Source: Annulohypoxylon bovei var. microspora (Eukaryota > Ascomycota > Sordariomycetes > Xylariales > Hypoxylaceae). From it: DNA of 64,000 nucleotides. The DNA is taken from the NCBI GenBank assembly GCA_022836615.1, contig MU405253.1, forward strand, positions 62,001 to 126,000, written 5' to 3'. Positions 9,728 to 21,151 of this stretch are shown here, one piece after another. The translations under genes and the position numbers were made by a program. The notes under the pieces are model-generated. The model was given only the letters and a program-made list of their open reading frames with translations, was not told where the DNA came from and did no database searches. Within the stretch, counting starts at the first letter, position 1. Each line of letters opens with the position of its first letter.

Positions 9728-12700
9728 TCAAGCTCCCCTAGCCTTCAAAGTCGCACGTAGCTGCTTGGCGAAGTCCGCGACATGATCTGGACCTAACATC
9801 GTGTAATGCCCCCCTCCAACTCGATGGAAGCGAGGCTCTGTACGACAGAAGTCTCGCCACTTGCTCAAATGCTCGTTCACCCACTCCTCGCGCGAGACTC
9901 CAACAATCTTCAGTGGCTCGGCGTGGAAGACATCGAGGGATTTCACACACCCCGAAGGTTCGTACTCCACGGCCATATTCGGCAAGGCATATGCGACGTT
10001 GGCCCAGCGCTCGAGATCCTTCGGGCCTAGCCCCAGCTCGCGCATGCGCGATTCTCCCGCAAGATCCAGCACTATCTGCAAGGCTTCTTCACGGGAAGCC
10101 AATCGATAAGGTGAACGCTCGTTCGCCGCCTCTTGGTCAGCATGGTCTTCAGTGACGAGCCCCAGGAACTGGACTAGGTGGAGTAGACACATGTTCCACT
10201 CGAGCTGGCGCATGCGCGTCTTGATATGCGGTGGGAGGTTGAAGGTGCCTAGGAAGCGTACCGTTTCTTGGCCGGCGGCGCCCTCTTTCTCGAGCACCTT
10301 GGTCATCTCAAACGCCAACATGGCACCATAGCTATACCCGGCAAGAGCGTACGGGCCTCGTGGCTGTCGCCGTCGGACCGCCGCCACGTAAGTATCAACG
10401 GCCTCGGCTACAGATGCAAAATTGCGTTGGCCGGGCTCGAGCCCCCGTGCCCTCAATGCATAGACGGGGCGGTCATCTGCTCTCATATGCTGTGATAGGC
10501 CAACGAAGACGAGAACCTCGCCAATTCCGGGGTGGACAAGCCACAAGGGAGACTTTCCGCCCTTTGGTAGGAGGGTGACGACTGGGTCATAGTCTGTATC
10601 AATAGTGACATTTGCGAAATCGTGATGACTCGTGCCCTCCTGAGGAGTAGAAATCCCCGGAGCGGCAATATAATTTTTCTCCATCAACTGCTGTAGCGCA
10701 CCGGACAGCGATCGCACCGTAGGATTCTTCAAGAGCAAAACAGTATCCACGGTAATACCTAGTCGAGTATCGATTCTGACCTTCAGACGAATCAAGTCCA
10801 TAGATGTAAATCCCAACTCAAAAAGTGGGGCGTCGACGTCGATAGACTCGACATCTTTTCCAATGCTCTCTGCAAAGTCCAGGCGAAGAAGGCCTTCGGC
10901 TGGACCTATATCAAACTGTGACGAAATTTGTTGCATGTGCTGTCTATATTCAGAAACCAATCGGCGGTGGTGTGCGATATCACGTTCGAACACACCCGCC
11001 TCGAACATTGCCCTCATCTTGGCTGCTGAGATCTTTCCCAATGTGCTCCTTGGTATCAAGGGGAGCGACTCTCCGACAGAGAAGACGAAAGGTCGGCAAG
11101 CCAGATTGACCATCATACAGGTCTCAGTGGCAAGCTTGTCGGCCTCGGCCAGGTCTTGCGTCTTTGGAGGCTGCCATCTAGGAATATAGACCACGGTGAC
11201 CTGCTCACTGCTGGCACCGGGGATTCTAGATGGGAAGACGATAACGCGATCTGCGCACAAGGTCCTGAACACGGGGTCAAGCGAGGACTGCAAGGCAGAA
11301 ATAGCGATCTTAACCCCGTTAATATTGACAACATCATCCCGGCGACCTACCAAGCTAAGATTGCCCTCTGAATCTACGCTTGCCTGGTCTGCCGTGCGAA
11401 ACCAGCCGTCTGATGTGAAGGCCAAAGTTGTAGCAGCAGGGTCGCGGTAGTATCCATCAAACACGACAGGTCCGCGCACATCAAGGTCTCCGGTCACGCC
11501 AGGTGCGGCAAACGTGCCTGTGATGCTATCCATGACTCTCATCTCAATACCTGGCACTATGAAGTCCGCAATCAGCAAAGAAATCATTAAGATGGCCCCT
11601 CGAGCTAGAAAAAAAGTAGGGTGGAGTCTCCCAACGCGGATTCTACGCTAGGTATGTCTCTAACCCGCACCGTCGACTCCAATGTCGGTTCGAGAATGAT
11701 CAGATCAAACTTACTACAACGTCCCAATGAAGCAACGTCTCGACCAGTAGCAACGTCATATGTAGAAAGGTTGGTGTTGAAGATGGCGCCTGCACAAGTC
11801 TCTGTCATGCCAAAACCAGGGGTGATCACGTTTTCTGGCGCGCCGTATCTCATGAGAATCTTCGAGGCGGCGATACACGTCTGGACGTCATTGGCCTCGC
11901 CGCCAGAGGCAAGAACAGCGAGGTTTGAGAGGTCCCATTCGTGGAGGGTAGTCGGATCATCAGCGAATTCTTGCGAAAGCCTCGCCAGAAAGAAATTAGG
12001 TGCGAACGAACGCGAAACACGGTGGCGGCTCAGGAGTTCGAGAAACTGTAGGGGAGTGGCCATGATGTCGGCGGCGTGCACGTGTACCTGGTTCACGCCC
12101 AGCCATAGCGCTTGAATGTGTATTTCTATTAGACTAGCGACGTGGTCCAGGCGAATCCAGTTGAGGAAAGCCCCAGATTCTGGAAGCGGACGGACCGATG
12201 CTTTGCCGGCGATGGCGGCGAGGATCTGTCCGTGGGTAAGACGTACGGCCTTCGCATTACCAGTACTGCCGGACGTCAACATCAAAACTGCCAGTGAACT
12301 GTCGTCAGGCGCATTCTTGACACTTCGCATGTCTTCACCCAGGGGCATGCTCTCAAAACATGTAGCCTTCGATGCCTGCCTCGGTGAGGTGCCGCCGACA
12401 AGGGACTCGACGGTATGAACTTTCAGACTGTGAGAGACATCTTCAAAGCTTTGTAGGAAAGCGACCCTAGTGATACAGACGGGCGACTCAAGCAGCTCAG
12501 AGAGTGCGTGTAGATGTTTTTCTCGATTGATATTGCTGAACGACGGCGATAGGACAGGTATGCCACGGGCCAGAATGACAGCCCAGAACCATAGAATAAT
12601 ATCCCAGTGGTCATCCAGGTATAGAAGTACAGGTCTGTCTTCGGTGAACCCAGCTAGGTTCGCCAGCCTGATGCTACATTGGCTGGCCGTTTCATATAGC

Positions 12701-12843
12701 GTGCTGTAAGAGACTGCGGTCGGAGGAGACGAGAGTTCTCCCAGAGCGTAGAGAAGCAGATGCGCGGAGGACGGCGACCGCGCCTGGCTTCTGAGAACAT
12801 CTTGAAGGCAGACCCATGACTTGTCGGATCTACCAGGAGCCAT
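9728..12843 (-). CDS. NRPS-like A-T-TE synthetase (aryl-pyruvate dimerising type)
   Basis: Two exons (12843..11715, 11556..9728) give 985 aa; the intron is 158 nt and its removal fuses the adenylation domain in phase. Domains in order: adenylation (about 15-600) with A3 loop LTSGSTGNAKA near 190-200, GFGMTET near 343 and the A10 lysine in STLGKIS at about 551; thiolation with the phosphopantetheine serine in LGFTSMDL at about 628; thioesterase with GYSYG nucleophile Ser near 785, an Asp candidate near 918 and His near 960. The NWIRLDHVASLIEIH stretch is characteristic of the fungal family that adenylates aryl alpha-keto acids (terphenylquinone, aspulvinone, butenolide and furanone synthetases). 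There is no condensation domain, so it does not make peptides. The likely reaction is loading and dimerisation of two phenyl-, hydroxyphenyl- or indolyl-pyruvates. The exact product cannot be read from sequence. Confidence 0.93.
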
Positions 12844-13254
12844 TAGGAATTCAGGTAAGCTTAGAGTACAAACGTAAGGTTTCTTAGTCTATTGGAGGCA
12901 AAAGTAAAGGAGGAAAGTTGGAGTCAGACGACCAAGAGCAGCCTCTAATAAACCATTTTACTCCTTCGGCCACATATGACAACCCCCCACGCGAGGCCAC
13001 CCGTTCGGGTGGCACAATATCCCGAGTTTAGCCGGAAGTCGATGGTTCGATTCTTCGATCTCCCACTTTTGTTTCTTTTACCATGCGACAAAACAACTCA
13101 CCACCATCCGGCTAGCGGTTCGCGCACCCACCTAGCCACCCTTTGAGCCACCCCTTATACCACTCTTCGTTATTTCACACCTATCTTCATTTTGCCGTTC
13201 GGCAGGGGCAACCTGGACATTACCAATTAATCAATCGTTGGTGATTAGGCACGC
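12844..13254. other. Intergenic: NRPS-like promoter side plus odd GC-rich block
   Basis: The part next to 12843 must carry the NRPS-like promoter. A perfect 7-nt stem with a 4-nt loop (GCCACCC GTTC GGGTGGC) lies near 12998-13015. At about 13151-13166 is CACCCCTTATACCAC, the inverse of a motif at about 14541-14556. A GGTTCGATTC stretch near 13043 resembles a tRNA B box, but the flanking arms do not pair. Confidence 0.45.
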
Positions 13255-14061
13255 CTAATAGGACTTACCATTTTGATCAAGCTCCCAAAAATCTAAGTTC
13301 TTATTTCCTTGTCCCTTTCGTTGGCGCGTCTGTCTCGTGACCCGGCGTTTCATACAGCGAGTTATTCTAGAAGGGATCGATTGTTGGAGATGGTTTTGGG
13401 ACCGACGATGAAGTTGATCGTGAAGTGGTGAGGTGGGGGTTGACATTGTATAATGTTGCTCTTCGGGCAGTTGAGGTTCGGGCGACTGTTTAAGGAGATC
13501 CTTGTCTGAGGTGGAATACCCTTGTGATGTCGGATCTTCGTAAATATGATACGCGCGATCCATTTCCCAAGACCTTTGTGCAGCGGCATACTTAGCTTTA
13601 TCAAAGGCTATAAACGGATAAACTATTGGGTAGAAGGTATACGAAGGCCAATTCGCGCGGAGGTAGTTTAGGGACTCTTGTGTTATTTGAGTATTCAATG
13701 GTTCAGCAGAAGCTTCCTCGGAGTTGGCAGAAGCCGTCGATGGCGATGGCGATGATAATAACGATGGCGTTAGCCATGGAGATGACGCTCGCGATGGCGA
13801 TAACGCTAGCGATGACGCTGGCGATGACGCTGGCGATGATACTGGCGATGACGCTGGCGATGACGATGATAATGGCAATGGCGATAGCGATGGCGATAGC
13901 GATGGCGATGACGATGGCGATAATAAACGATCAGATTGACTGTTAGTTCCTGATCGTCTTGCTAATGTTCTTTGTACATCGTTTATTTGCCAAGGTCTTT
14001 CTCTCATAACACGGCAAGCCCCTTGGATTTCTGAGCTTGCTTCTGACAATTGTATAGGCAT
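13255..14061 (-). CDS. Hypothetical protein with Ser-Pro-rich repeat tract
   Basis: Single open frame of 268 aa, family not recognised. Residues about 1-45 are mixed and charged. About 46-110 are a low-complexity Ser/Pro/Ala tract encoded by a degenerate hexanucleotide repeat. Then comes a folded-looking stretch (SLNYLRANWPSYTFYPIVYPFI, then KAKYAAAQRSWEMDRAYHIYED) and a basic C-terminus rich in Arg/Gln. No signal peptide or membrane helix. It lies between inverted copies of a G-rich motif and close to an interstitial telomere repeat, so it may belong to a mobile element and not to the biosynthetic cluster. Whether it is expressed is open; the length of the frame owes much to the repeat. Confidence 0.4.
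   Translation of the reverse strand: MPIQLSEASSEIQGACRVMRERPWQINDVQRTLARRSGTNSQSDRLLSPSSSPSLSPSLSPLPLSSSSPASSPVSSPASSPASSLALSPSRASSPWLTPSLLSSPSPSTASANSEEASAEPLNTQITQESLNYLRANWPSYTFYPIVYPFIAFDKAKYAAAQRSWEMDRAYHIYEDPTSQGYSTSDKDLLKQSPEPQLPEEQHYTMSTPTSPLHDQLHRRSQNHLQQSIPSRITRCMKRRVTRQTRQRKGQGNKNLDFWELDQNGKSY
13735..13925. repeat. Degenerate GATGRC hexanucleotide repeat
   Basis: On the + strand about 190 nt consist of GATGGC, GATAGC and GATGAC units with interruptions. Read on the - strand they encode the Ser/Pro/Ala tract of the 268-aa hypothetical protein. Such a tract is prone to length change. Confidence 0.75.
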
Positions 14062-14314
14062 GATGAACGTTTTGAAGTAATAATATCCGAGTTTAATAAG
14101 GGTAATTGTATGGGTAAAGTTTTGGTGGTTTTTTTAAAAATCTCCTATCGCGGTAATCCCGGATCTCCGGCGCTAAAAAGTGTGCAAATCCCGTTATCTC
14201 CAAAGAGGCCGATATGTCCACGGCGGTTGATTGGGTGCATCGTCTCGGGGTGGGACCATCTCAGAGCTTTTGACCAATCAGATCAACAAATCTCAGCTTT
14301 CGAGGTGGCCCGTT

Positions 14315-14382
14315 CGCGAGAAGGTGGTTTTCGACAAGATTCAGTTTTCGAAAACGAAAAGCTTGTCAAAAGCTGGTTCTCG
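14315..14382. repeat. Nested inverted repeat (hairpin)
   Basis: Outer arms CGCGAGAA (14315) and TTCTCGCG (ending 14382) enclose inner arms TTTTCGACAAG and CTTGTCAAAA and a central TTTTCGAAAA palindrome. There is an internal mismatch block between outer and inner arms. It could form a cruciform about 34 nt per arm. It is not linked to a known function. Confidence 0.6.
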
Positions 14383-14636
14383 CGCACGGACCAGCGGGTG
14401 GCAGTGACGAATTGATTACCTAAGACGCTTATGTAATTGACTTAGCACACGTAAAAAAGACCCCTTAGCTGGGTGACTAAGCAACCCCCGAGAAGGTGGC
14501 TAAGGGGTGGTTCGTCGGGGCTTGGTTTAACGGGAGGCTTAAAGGGTGGTATAAGGGGTGGTTAGGCCGGGGGTTAGACTGGTGGTTTGAAGGGTGGGAG
14601 GAGTGCAAAATCAGAATGAGTTAGTTACACAGTAGA

Positions 14637-14658
14637 CCCTAACCCTAACCCTAACCCC
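14637..14658. repeat. Interstitial telomere repeat (CCCTAA)3
   Basis: Three perfect CCCTAA units followed by CCCC, that is TTAGGG on the other strand, the usual telomere repeat of filamentous fungi. It is internal here, with a gene cluster on each side, and adjoins a G-rich block. Confidence 0.85.
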
Positions 14659-14913
14659 AGTACTAGAACTTCAGACTCCAAAAAAGCCAGTTAGGATAGG
14701 ACAAGCAGGTAGGTAGTCTCTAGATAGGTGATTACCTATGTATGTACTTATAAATATACACCTCTATATACCAAATATCTATCAAACAGCACATCGCCCC
14801 ATTTTCAACATTTTTACAACCCCAAAGATCCCCCAGTCTATCAGATACCGCCCCTGCAATCAAGGGGGCCAAGTAAGGGGTCACCCCACCAACTTCCCTT
14901 AAACCACCCACCT

Positions 14914-15243
14914 CTACAGCTTCTCCAACCTCCTCTTCCGCAGGATCTCCTCCCCGAACCTCGCCATCTCGAACTTCTTCACCTTGCCGCTGCCCGTGAG
15001 CGGGACATCCCCCGGCACGCCCGCCTGGCCGAGCCAGAACACGTGCGCGGGCGCCTTGTGCCTCCCTAGCTTCTGCTGAACCCACTCCCTGACCTCCGCA
15101 TCGGCAGGCCTGTGCCCAGCCAGCTCAGCCAGGTCCAGAAACGCGGCGACGACCTCGCCGTAGTGCGCGTCCTTGAGGCCGGTGACGACGGCGCGCGCGA
15201 CGCGCGGGTGCGCGAGCAGGCGCTCCTCGATCTCGAGCGGGTA

Positions 15244-15278
<35 letters not shown>

Positions 15279-16702
15279 AGCGGCCGGTGATGCTGCAGTA
15301 GCCGGCGTCGTCGAACACCGCCTCGTCGCCCGTGCGCAGCCACAGCACGCCCGACGCGTCGCGCGCCATCACCTCCGCCGTCTTCTCCGAGTTGTTCCAG
15401 TACCCCGCCTGCAGCTGGTAGCCGGCGATGCACAGCTCGCCGCGCGTGCCCACCGGCACGATGTTGCCCTCGTGGTCGACGATCTTGGCGCGCGCGTGCG
15501 GCATCAGGGTCCCGACCGTCGTCAGCCGCCGCTCGATGGCGTCGTCCGTGAACGCGTTGAAGCAGGTCGGGCTGGCCTCCGTGAGCCCGTAGCTGCTCGT
15601 GAACTCGGTCATGCCGAAGCGGTCGACCAGCAGCTCCATCAGGTACCGCGGGACGGGGGCGCCGGCGATGATGCCTGTGCGCAGGTTGTCGCAGTTGAAG
15701 CCCGGGGGCGGCTCGAGGCCGAACAGGGTGTCGAACATAGCCGGGACGCCGTGGACGGCGGTGCAGCGCTCGTCGGAGATGGCGCGCAGGACGGCGGCGG
15801 GGTCGAAGGTCTCCTCGGGGTAGACGATCTTGGCGCCGTGGGTGATGACGGCCATCATGCCGAGGACGAGGCCGAAGCAGTGGAAGAGCGGGGGCGGGCA
15901 GCACAGCACGTCGTCGGGGGTCAGGCGCATGCGGTCGCCGATGAAGCGCGCGTTGTTGACGATGTTGTGGTGCGTCAGCATCGCCGCCTTCGGCAGCCCC
16001 GTCGTGCCGCTCGTGAACTGCAGGTTGCACACGTTGTGCGCGAGCACCTTCTTGCTCACGCGGTGCAGGTGCTCCGGGCTTATGCCGCGGCCCTGCTTGA
16101 TGAGATCCGTGTACGTCGGGTAGGATCCCGATTCTCCTCTTAGGATTACGATATTAGGGCCTTTCTCCTCCTTTGCGAGTTCCGCTATGATTTTGGTGGT
16201 ATCTGTTCTTCCGATCTTCTTCGTTGTGAAGAATACTTTGCAGTCTAAGGAATATTTGTTTAGTTACCATGAAACTTTGTGGATTAGCAGGAGATAGCCT
16301 ACCAGAAAACTTCAGCGCGTACTGCGCTTCCGTCGGCGTGTAAGTGTTATTCAGGATTACGAGTATAGCACCAATCCGCGTGACAGCGAAGAAGACGGCA
16401 GCGTACTGTTCGCAATTTCCCGCCATGATACCAACACGATCACCGGCGCCAATCCCGAGCGTCATCAACGCCCTCGCCAACTCTGAGCTCTGCTGGTTCA
16501 GCTCATTGTACGTCCACCTAGCACCCGTCCACGGTGTGACGATACACTCCTGGCTGCCATGATGCTGGCATTGAAGATCCAACAGCTCGCCGAGTGTCAA
16601 ATCTACCAACGGAGGATCTACAGGCCCTTCTAGGTACGACAACTTCTGCCTCTGAAATTGAGGATTTGGTATTGACGAGGGGACAAGCGGTTGTGTAGCC
16701 AT
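14914..16702 (-). CDS. AMP-dependent acyl-CoA synthetase/ligase
   Basis: Two exons (16702..16303, 16244..14914) give 576 aa; the intron is 58 nt. ANL superfamily: P-loop FTSGTTGLPKAAMLTH, YGLTEASP motif, WLRTGDEAVFDDAGY with the ribose-binding Asp, GRFKDIIIRGGENIYP hinge and the C-terminal catalytic lysine in GSGKVKKFEM. The layout is that of a medium/long-chain or aryl acyl-CoA ligase; no carrier domain follows. The C-terminal tripeptide EKL is not a standard peroxisomal signal. Most of exon 2 is far richer in G+C than exon 1 and the flanks. It stands about 2 kb beyond the NRPS-like gene, past the telomere-repeat block, so membership in the same pathway is uncertain. Substrate unknown. Confidence 0.9.
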
Positions 16703-17990
16703 CTCGAAGGACTGTTTCTGGGAGGAGGGTGTGTGGCTTGTCTAGGGTAAAGATACACAAAACCTCTCCTCCTATCGGGATCTTCACTATGTATGAGAAT
16801 AGAAGAATCAGGGTCTAGCTTCGCCGTGATCTTCTTTTCGAAGGTTCCGAGGAATGCCGTGTGAGGGAAGCTAGGCCAGACATGCAGAAACCGATCTCCA
16901 CACCCATGCAACCTGCCTTAGCTGCAGCCGTATTCACAGATGGGCCTGGCAGAGAAGGTCATAATACAACTTCACGTACATAACTACCTAGACAAATTCC
17001 TCGGCGGCCGCGGCAATTTGTAACGCACTAACGTTAGAATATGTGTTCAACGCTTAGCAGCCGATCTCGTAAAATTCAAATAGCTGAACACCTATAGTGC
17101 AAATGAAAGAAAGGCCCTCCCACCTTTGGTGATTATCCTCCCTCTAGCCACCTACCTACTCGTGTTCTCGAAGACATCTACAACCCACGCCCAAGACTCG
17201 AGGTCCTCGGTGGGTAGTATCGGTACGTAAGACATGTCTAATTAAAGACAAGCGCATAAAACCAACACAGGTAATAACCCAGGATGGGTAGCGACCGAGC
17301 AGAAATTTCCCTCCCTGGTCCATGTACGTAGTGCCATCAGATTTTGCTGGGTCCGGCTTGTTGAACAGTCTGTGGGTCAAAAACGGGACGAGAAATCTAA
17401 TCATCGGATCTGATAAGATCAATCAAAAAGGATCCCGAGACGGTCAACCAATCGCTGTCGTACCTGCACCCGGACCATCGTGCATGTGGTTGCGAAATCG
17501 GAGCGCACGAAGGGTGGCTTGCCCGGATGGTGGAATGTCCAACCTACCGGATTCGTTGAGACAATTGTCCTACCTGCCCTAGACGGCAACCTATGCGTGG
17601 GTAGTATACAATACTGTACTTAGCCGGTACATCCATATACTCTGCCACTCATTTCCTGCTTGACGTATCCACCAATATAATTACCTAATTAACATAGTCC
17701 AAGCTAGTGCTGTGGCTAAATTTCAAGTTTCTAGCTTAAACGTGTATGTACATAATAGACCTTTGTGGTTAGTCAAGTTCTATATTCTGTACATTGTAAA
17801 AGATGAGCCTTCCAAATATTCCAAGATACTTCAAAAATCTTGTAACCATTGTAATAGGTAAGGCATAACTATGCCAACGTATTCTAATTCTGCGAACACG
17901 TTACGTCCGTTACGCCATCATGAGCATGAGCATTAGTCCGGATCTCTAATGTATGCCAAGAAATGCAAATTCTACACGTCACAAAAATCA
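16703..17990. other. Gene-free stretch
   Basis: Holds the acyl-CoA synthetase promoter on its left and the 3' flank of the MFS gene on its right. Open frames around 17156-17582 are short and unlike any family. I see no other feature. Confidence 0.5.
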
Positions 17991-19969
17991 TCATAGCACA
18001 GTCCCTTTAACCTGATTGGACTGGCTGACTCTGACGTCCCTCCATATACTCACTGAGATTATTTCAAAAAGGGATATAAGTGTTCCCGTAATGCACATGC
18101 GTCGTTGGGCTTCGCCGTACGCTATGATAATAGCATTGCGCACCGCACTACCCATGGGGTAGCTTAATTGCTTCTTTAAATCTTGCCCAAGATGAGCCAG
18201 CTCTTCGGGCGAAAACTCGGGCAACAGCTCAGCAAGCATTCGTGGGAGTGTCGCATTCCAAATCGCACCACTCAGCGAGTTTCCAATAGCTGAACCGATG
18301 TAGTAGGCTAGCCCTAGAATAGCCATAACAGAGGCCAGCTCTGAGTGGCTTGCGACAGCCTGGACGGCTATCTGTTCGCACATTACAAGGGTGCCGCCGC
18401 CGATAGTGATGAGAATTTGACACATGATAACCCACGCGATGTGGGTGTCGGGTTGGCGGAAGTAAATCATCAATGCACCGCCTGACAGATGTACTGGCAG
18501 GGCAGCCAGGGCGAGCCACTTGAATCTGTCTGACCGTCTAATCAGGTACCCAACAACTACGGCCCAAATACACGAGCCGAGACCGTATATGTGACCAATA
18601 AATCCTGCCTGGGCGACATCTACGCCGTGCACAACTTGCAGGTAAGACGTGTAATAACCATCCCACGCGAAATAAGCGATGAAGATCGTGATGGAGAGTA
18701 AAGCAGAACCCGCCACGTTCCTAGAGCATAGGAGCGAAAATCGTATAAATGGTCGCTTTGCATTACGTTCGTGCACGCCAAAAACAATTAAGAATATGAC
18801 TCCGAATAAAGGTGTAATGGCGAGCGAGCTGTTGAACGAGATTGACGCACCATGGAGCGATAGTGGCACCAAAATCAAAGTCAAGCCGGCGGCGGCTAGA
18901 AACATCCCCACAGCTACTACAAATTAGCCACCTACTACGTTGTGGGACTCAGCAAATAGGTAATCAACATACCGTCAAAATCAATCAATGCTTGTCGCAC
19001 TCTCGAAACAGACCACGGCTCACTGTTGGAAGATTTAGAAAGAAGGCCTAACGCTTTTGCTTTGCGAACATTAATGATCATGATGGAAAGTATTGGTATC
19101 GAAAACACAGCAAAAAGCACCGCGGAGAAAGCGAACGCCCATCTCCAACTGCTTCTCTCCAGAAACGCCTTAGCGATCACGGGACCAATGAAGGTGGTAA
19201 TCAGCGTGGGCGATGAATTAAATGCAAAGGCGAGCGTTCGGTCTTTCAGCGACGAGGTATCGGCGATAATTATATCGAGGACGTAGGTGAAGCCGCTGAT
19301 GCCGACTTGGTAGATGACCTCGGATACGGCGTAAGTCTGGACATCCTGGCAAGCGGCCATTAGCACGAGACCGAACGTCGCAAGCGCGATCATAACTGCG
19401 AGACCCTGCGGACGGCCCCAGGAATCGATCATCTTGGCTATCGGCAGCTTGAAGATGCCGCTCATGATAGACGCCACTATTCCGATCGTCGGGATTAGAG
19501 AGTGAGCGCTAAATTCGCTGACGACGTATGGCGTAAGGTTCGACATGATATGAAATTGGAGTGTATTCGCAAACGAGCACAAGAATATGCTATAGCACGA
19601 TAGATGGTCAGCAAGACACTACGACCTCGGTTTCGATATATCGTATATGTTCGATATTATAATTACGACTCACAAGCAGTATGCCAAAATGAGCGCAGCT
19701 CTTGACCAAACCTGATTCATGGCATCGGCCTGTTTGATGCCATCTTGAGTGGGCGCGTCCGATGCATCATCCTCAACATAATCTTCATCGTCCGGGTTGA
19801 CATTAACTTCCACGTCGTCTTTGCTCGAACTAGATCCGTACGAACCTCTCCGGTTATGATTGTCGCCGTCGTCGTTACTTAATTCCCGGCCTAACAACGG
19901 CTCCTGGCTGCCGCCGTCTTCCATATTGGACGCTGGATTACCGGTAACACGTCGATGTAGATTTGACAT
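17991..19969 (-). CDS. MFS transporter, siderophore-iron (SIT/MirB-like) type
   Basis: Three exons (19969..19674, 19589..18973, 18916..17991) give 612 aa; the introns are 84 and 56 nt. After an acidic soluble N-terminus of about 85 residues rich in Asp, Glu and Ser come about 13-14 hydrophobic helices. The SIT-family landmark near helix two (LTPYVVSEFSAHSLI) and helix motifs such as MIDSWGRPQG, VIYQVGISGFTYVLDIIIADTSSLKDR and RSSWRWAFAFSA match fungal siderophore-iron proton symporters at the plasma membrane or vesicles. The C-terminal loop before the last helix (SYPMGSAVRNAIIIAYGEAQR) is also usual for the family. It is divergent from the ABC exporter. It could serve iron uptake independently, or carry a cluster metabolite. 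Confidence 0.9.
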
Positions 19970-21151
19970 ATCAAACCTCGAAAGGAGGAGGGGGAAAAAA
20001 GGGTAGGGTAGTAATACACAGCAAGGTGCGCTAATTTCTATCCCAAAAAAAAGTAGGTGTTAGGATTCTAGGTAGAAAATAACAGTCATCAGGCCACCAT
20101 GTCAGCTGGTAGGATTTCAGCTTCCCCTAAACAGGGCAAAGACACACGGGTGTTTCGGCGCCTTATTCGCGCAGCTTGAACTTGGCGGGGCTCAAGTCAC
20201 AGGGGGTCTCTCAAGTCTTGCGCGTACAGCATCGAAAAACCATAAATGACATTTAGGTCGATGTAGTACTGTAGGTAATACAAGATAATCTCATGTTTCA
20301 AAACAAAATCCGGATGATTAGATCAGATAATTGTCACATGAGGCGAACTAGATATTAGGCAGGCGCGTCATTCGATGCTTAACGGTTAAGGTCGAAACTC
20401 TAACCTGAACCCAATGTCCACTGTCGCATCATGCCTTAACGCGGTAAAATGAATGAAGCGACTACCCATCTCAGCAAAAGATGTGTTGTACTTATGGGTC
20501 GAAGGCCAGTAGCGCATTCCTAGCGCCATCAGATAACTCAGCAATAATGAAATAGAGTGGGGAGAATAGGGGGCCCACGTCCTGTCTCGGATTAGTGCCG
20601 GAAATCTTATCAGATGCTGCATGCCAAGACGTCTAAACAGCCATCTCCTGCTTGTACATACATGCCAGGACCTACCTCACCAAGGTTAGTGGCTGTAATC
20701 ATCCCCGTCGAGCCCCGTCCTCGGAGCCAGGGAATCCCTAGCCATGCCCTAATGCTTCTCTACTGCGTAGTACTATTGCGAGTGTACAGATTTGTACTCT
20801 CGTCATCTTGGAATTTGCGTTACATCATTAAAACTACTCCATAGTATATACCGATGCAAACTCGCCGAAATGAGAAGGACTCTTTTCGTTATTTGGCTTG
20901 TGGACTCCGGCCCTTGGCTTAGCTCCAGCCCTTTAGCCTCGTATCCTTATGGATAGTGTTGTATTGAAAATTAATGAATTGATGCGGGACATCATGCTAC
21001 CGGGTTCCGCAAGGGAAAAAAAAGATGGATCCATGGGGTTTGGGTCCGTTGAGGAGAAATGGAAAAATCTCTGATGTTCTCGAAAATCATGTTGAAGCTT
21101 TATTCCTTGTGTGTTCGCGTGTTAGAAGTCTTACGAACTACAGACTTCTAG
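19970..21151. promoter_or_regulatory. Divergent intergenic region between MFS and ABC genes
   Basis: 1182 nt head-to-head between the SIT-type carrier (-) and the ABC-B exporter (+); both promoters must lie here. There are no convincing coding regions. No regulator site could be assigned by eye. Confidence 0.5.

Larger units (their letters stand above)
14062..14913. other. Intergenic: hairpin, iterated G-rich motif and telomere repeat
   Basis: Contains an imperfect hairpin (about 14315-14382), a G-rich block at about 14495-14610 with repeats of the type GGTGGYTNAGGGGTGG and GTGGTATAAGGGGTGG, and a short telomeric array at 14637-14658. There is no coding region. The 3' end of the acyl-CoA synthetase is on the right. 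Confidence 0.5.

Noticed and set aside
9728..12843. Full non-ribosomal peptide synthetase or carboxylate reductase
   Set aside because: There is no condensation domain, and the C-terminal domain is a GYSYG thioesterase, not a Rossmann reductase, so A-T-TE is the right layout.
12985..13072. tRNA-like sequence (GGTTCGATTC B box followed by T-runs)
   Set aside because: The nucleotides around the putative T loop do not pair, no A box fits well at the right distance and no cloverleaf can be drawn.
15112..16143. 343-codon open frame on the + strand
   Set aside because: It is the antisense of the acyl-CoA synthetase exon, open only because of very high G+C; its translation is low-complexity Arg/Ala/Val/Asp and matches no family.
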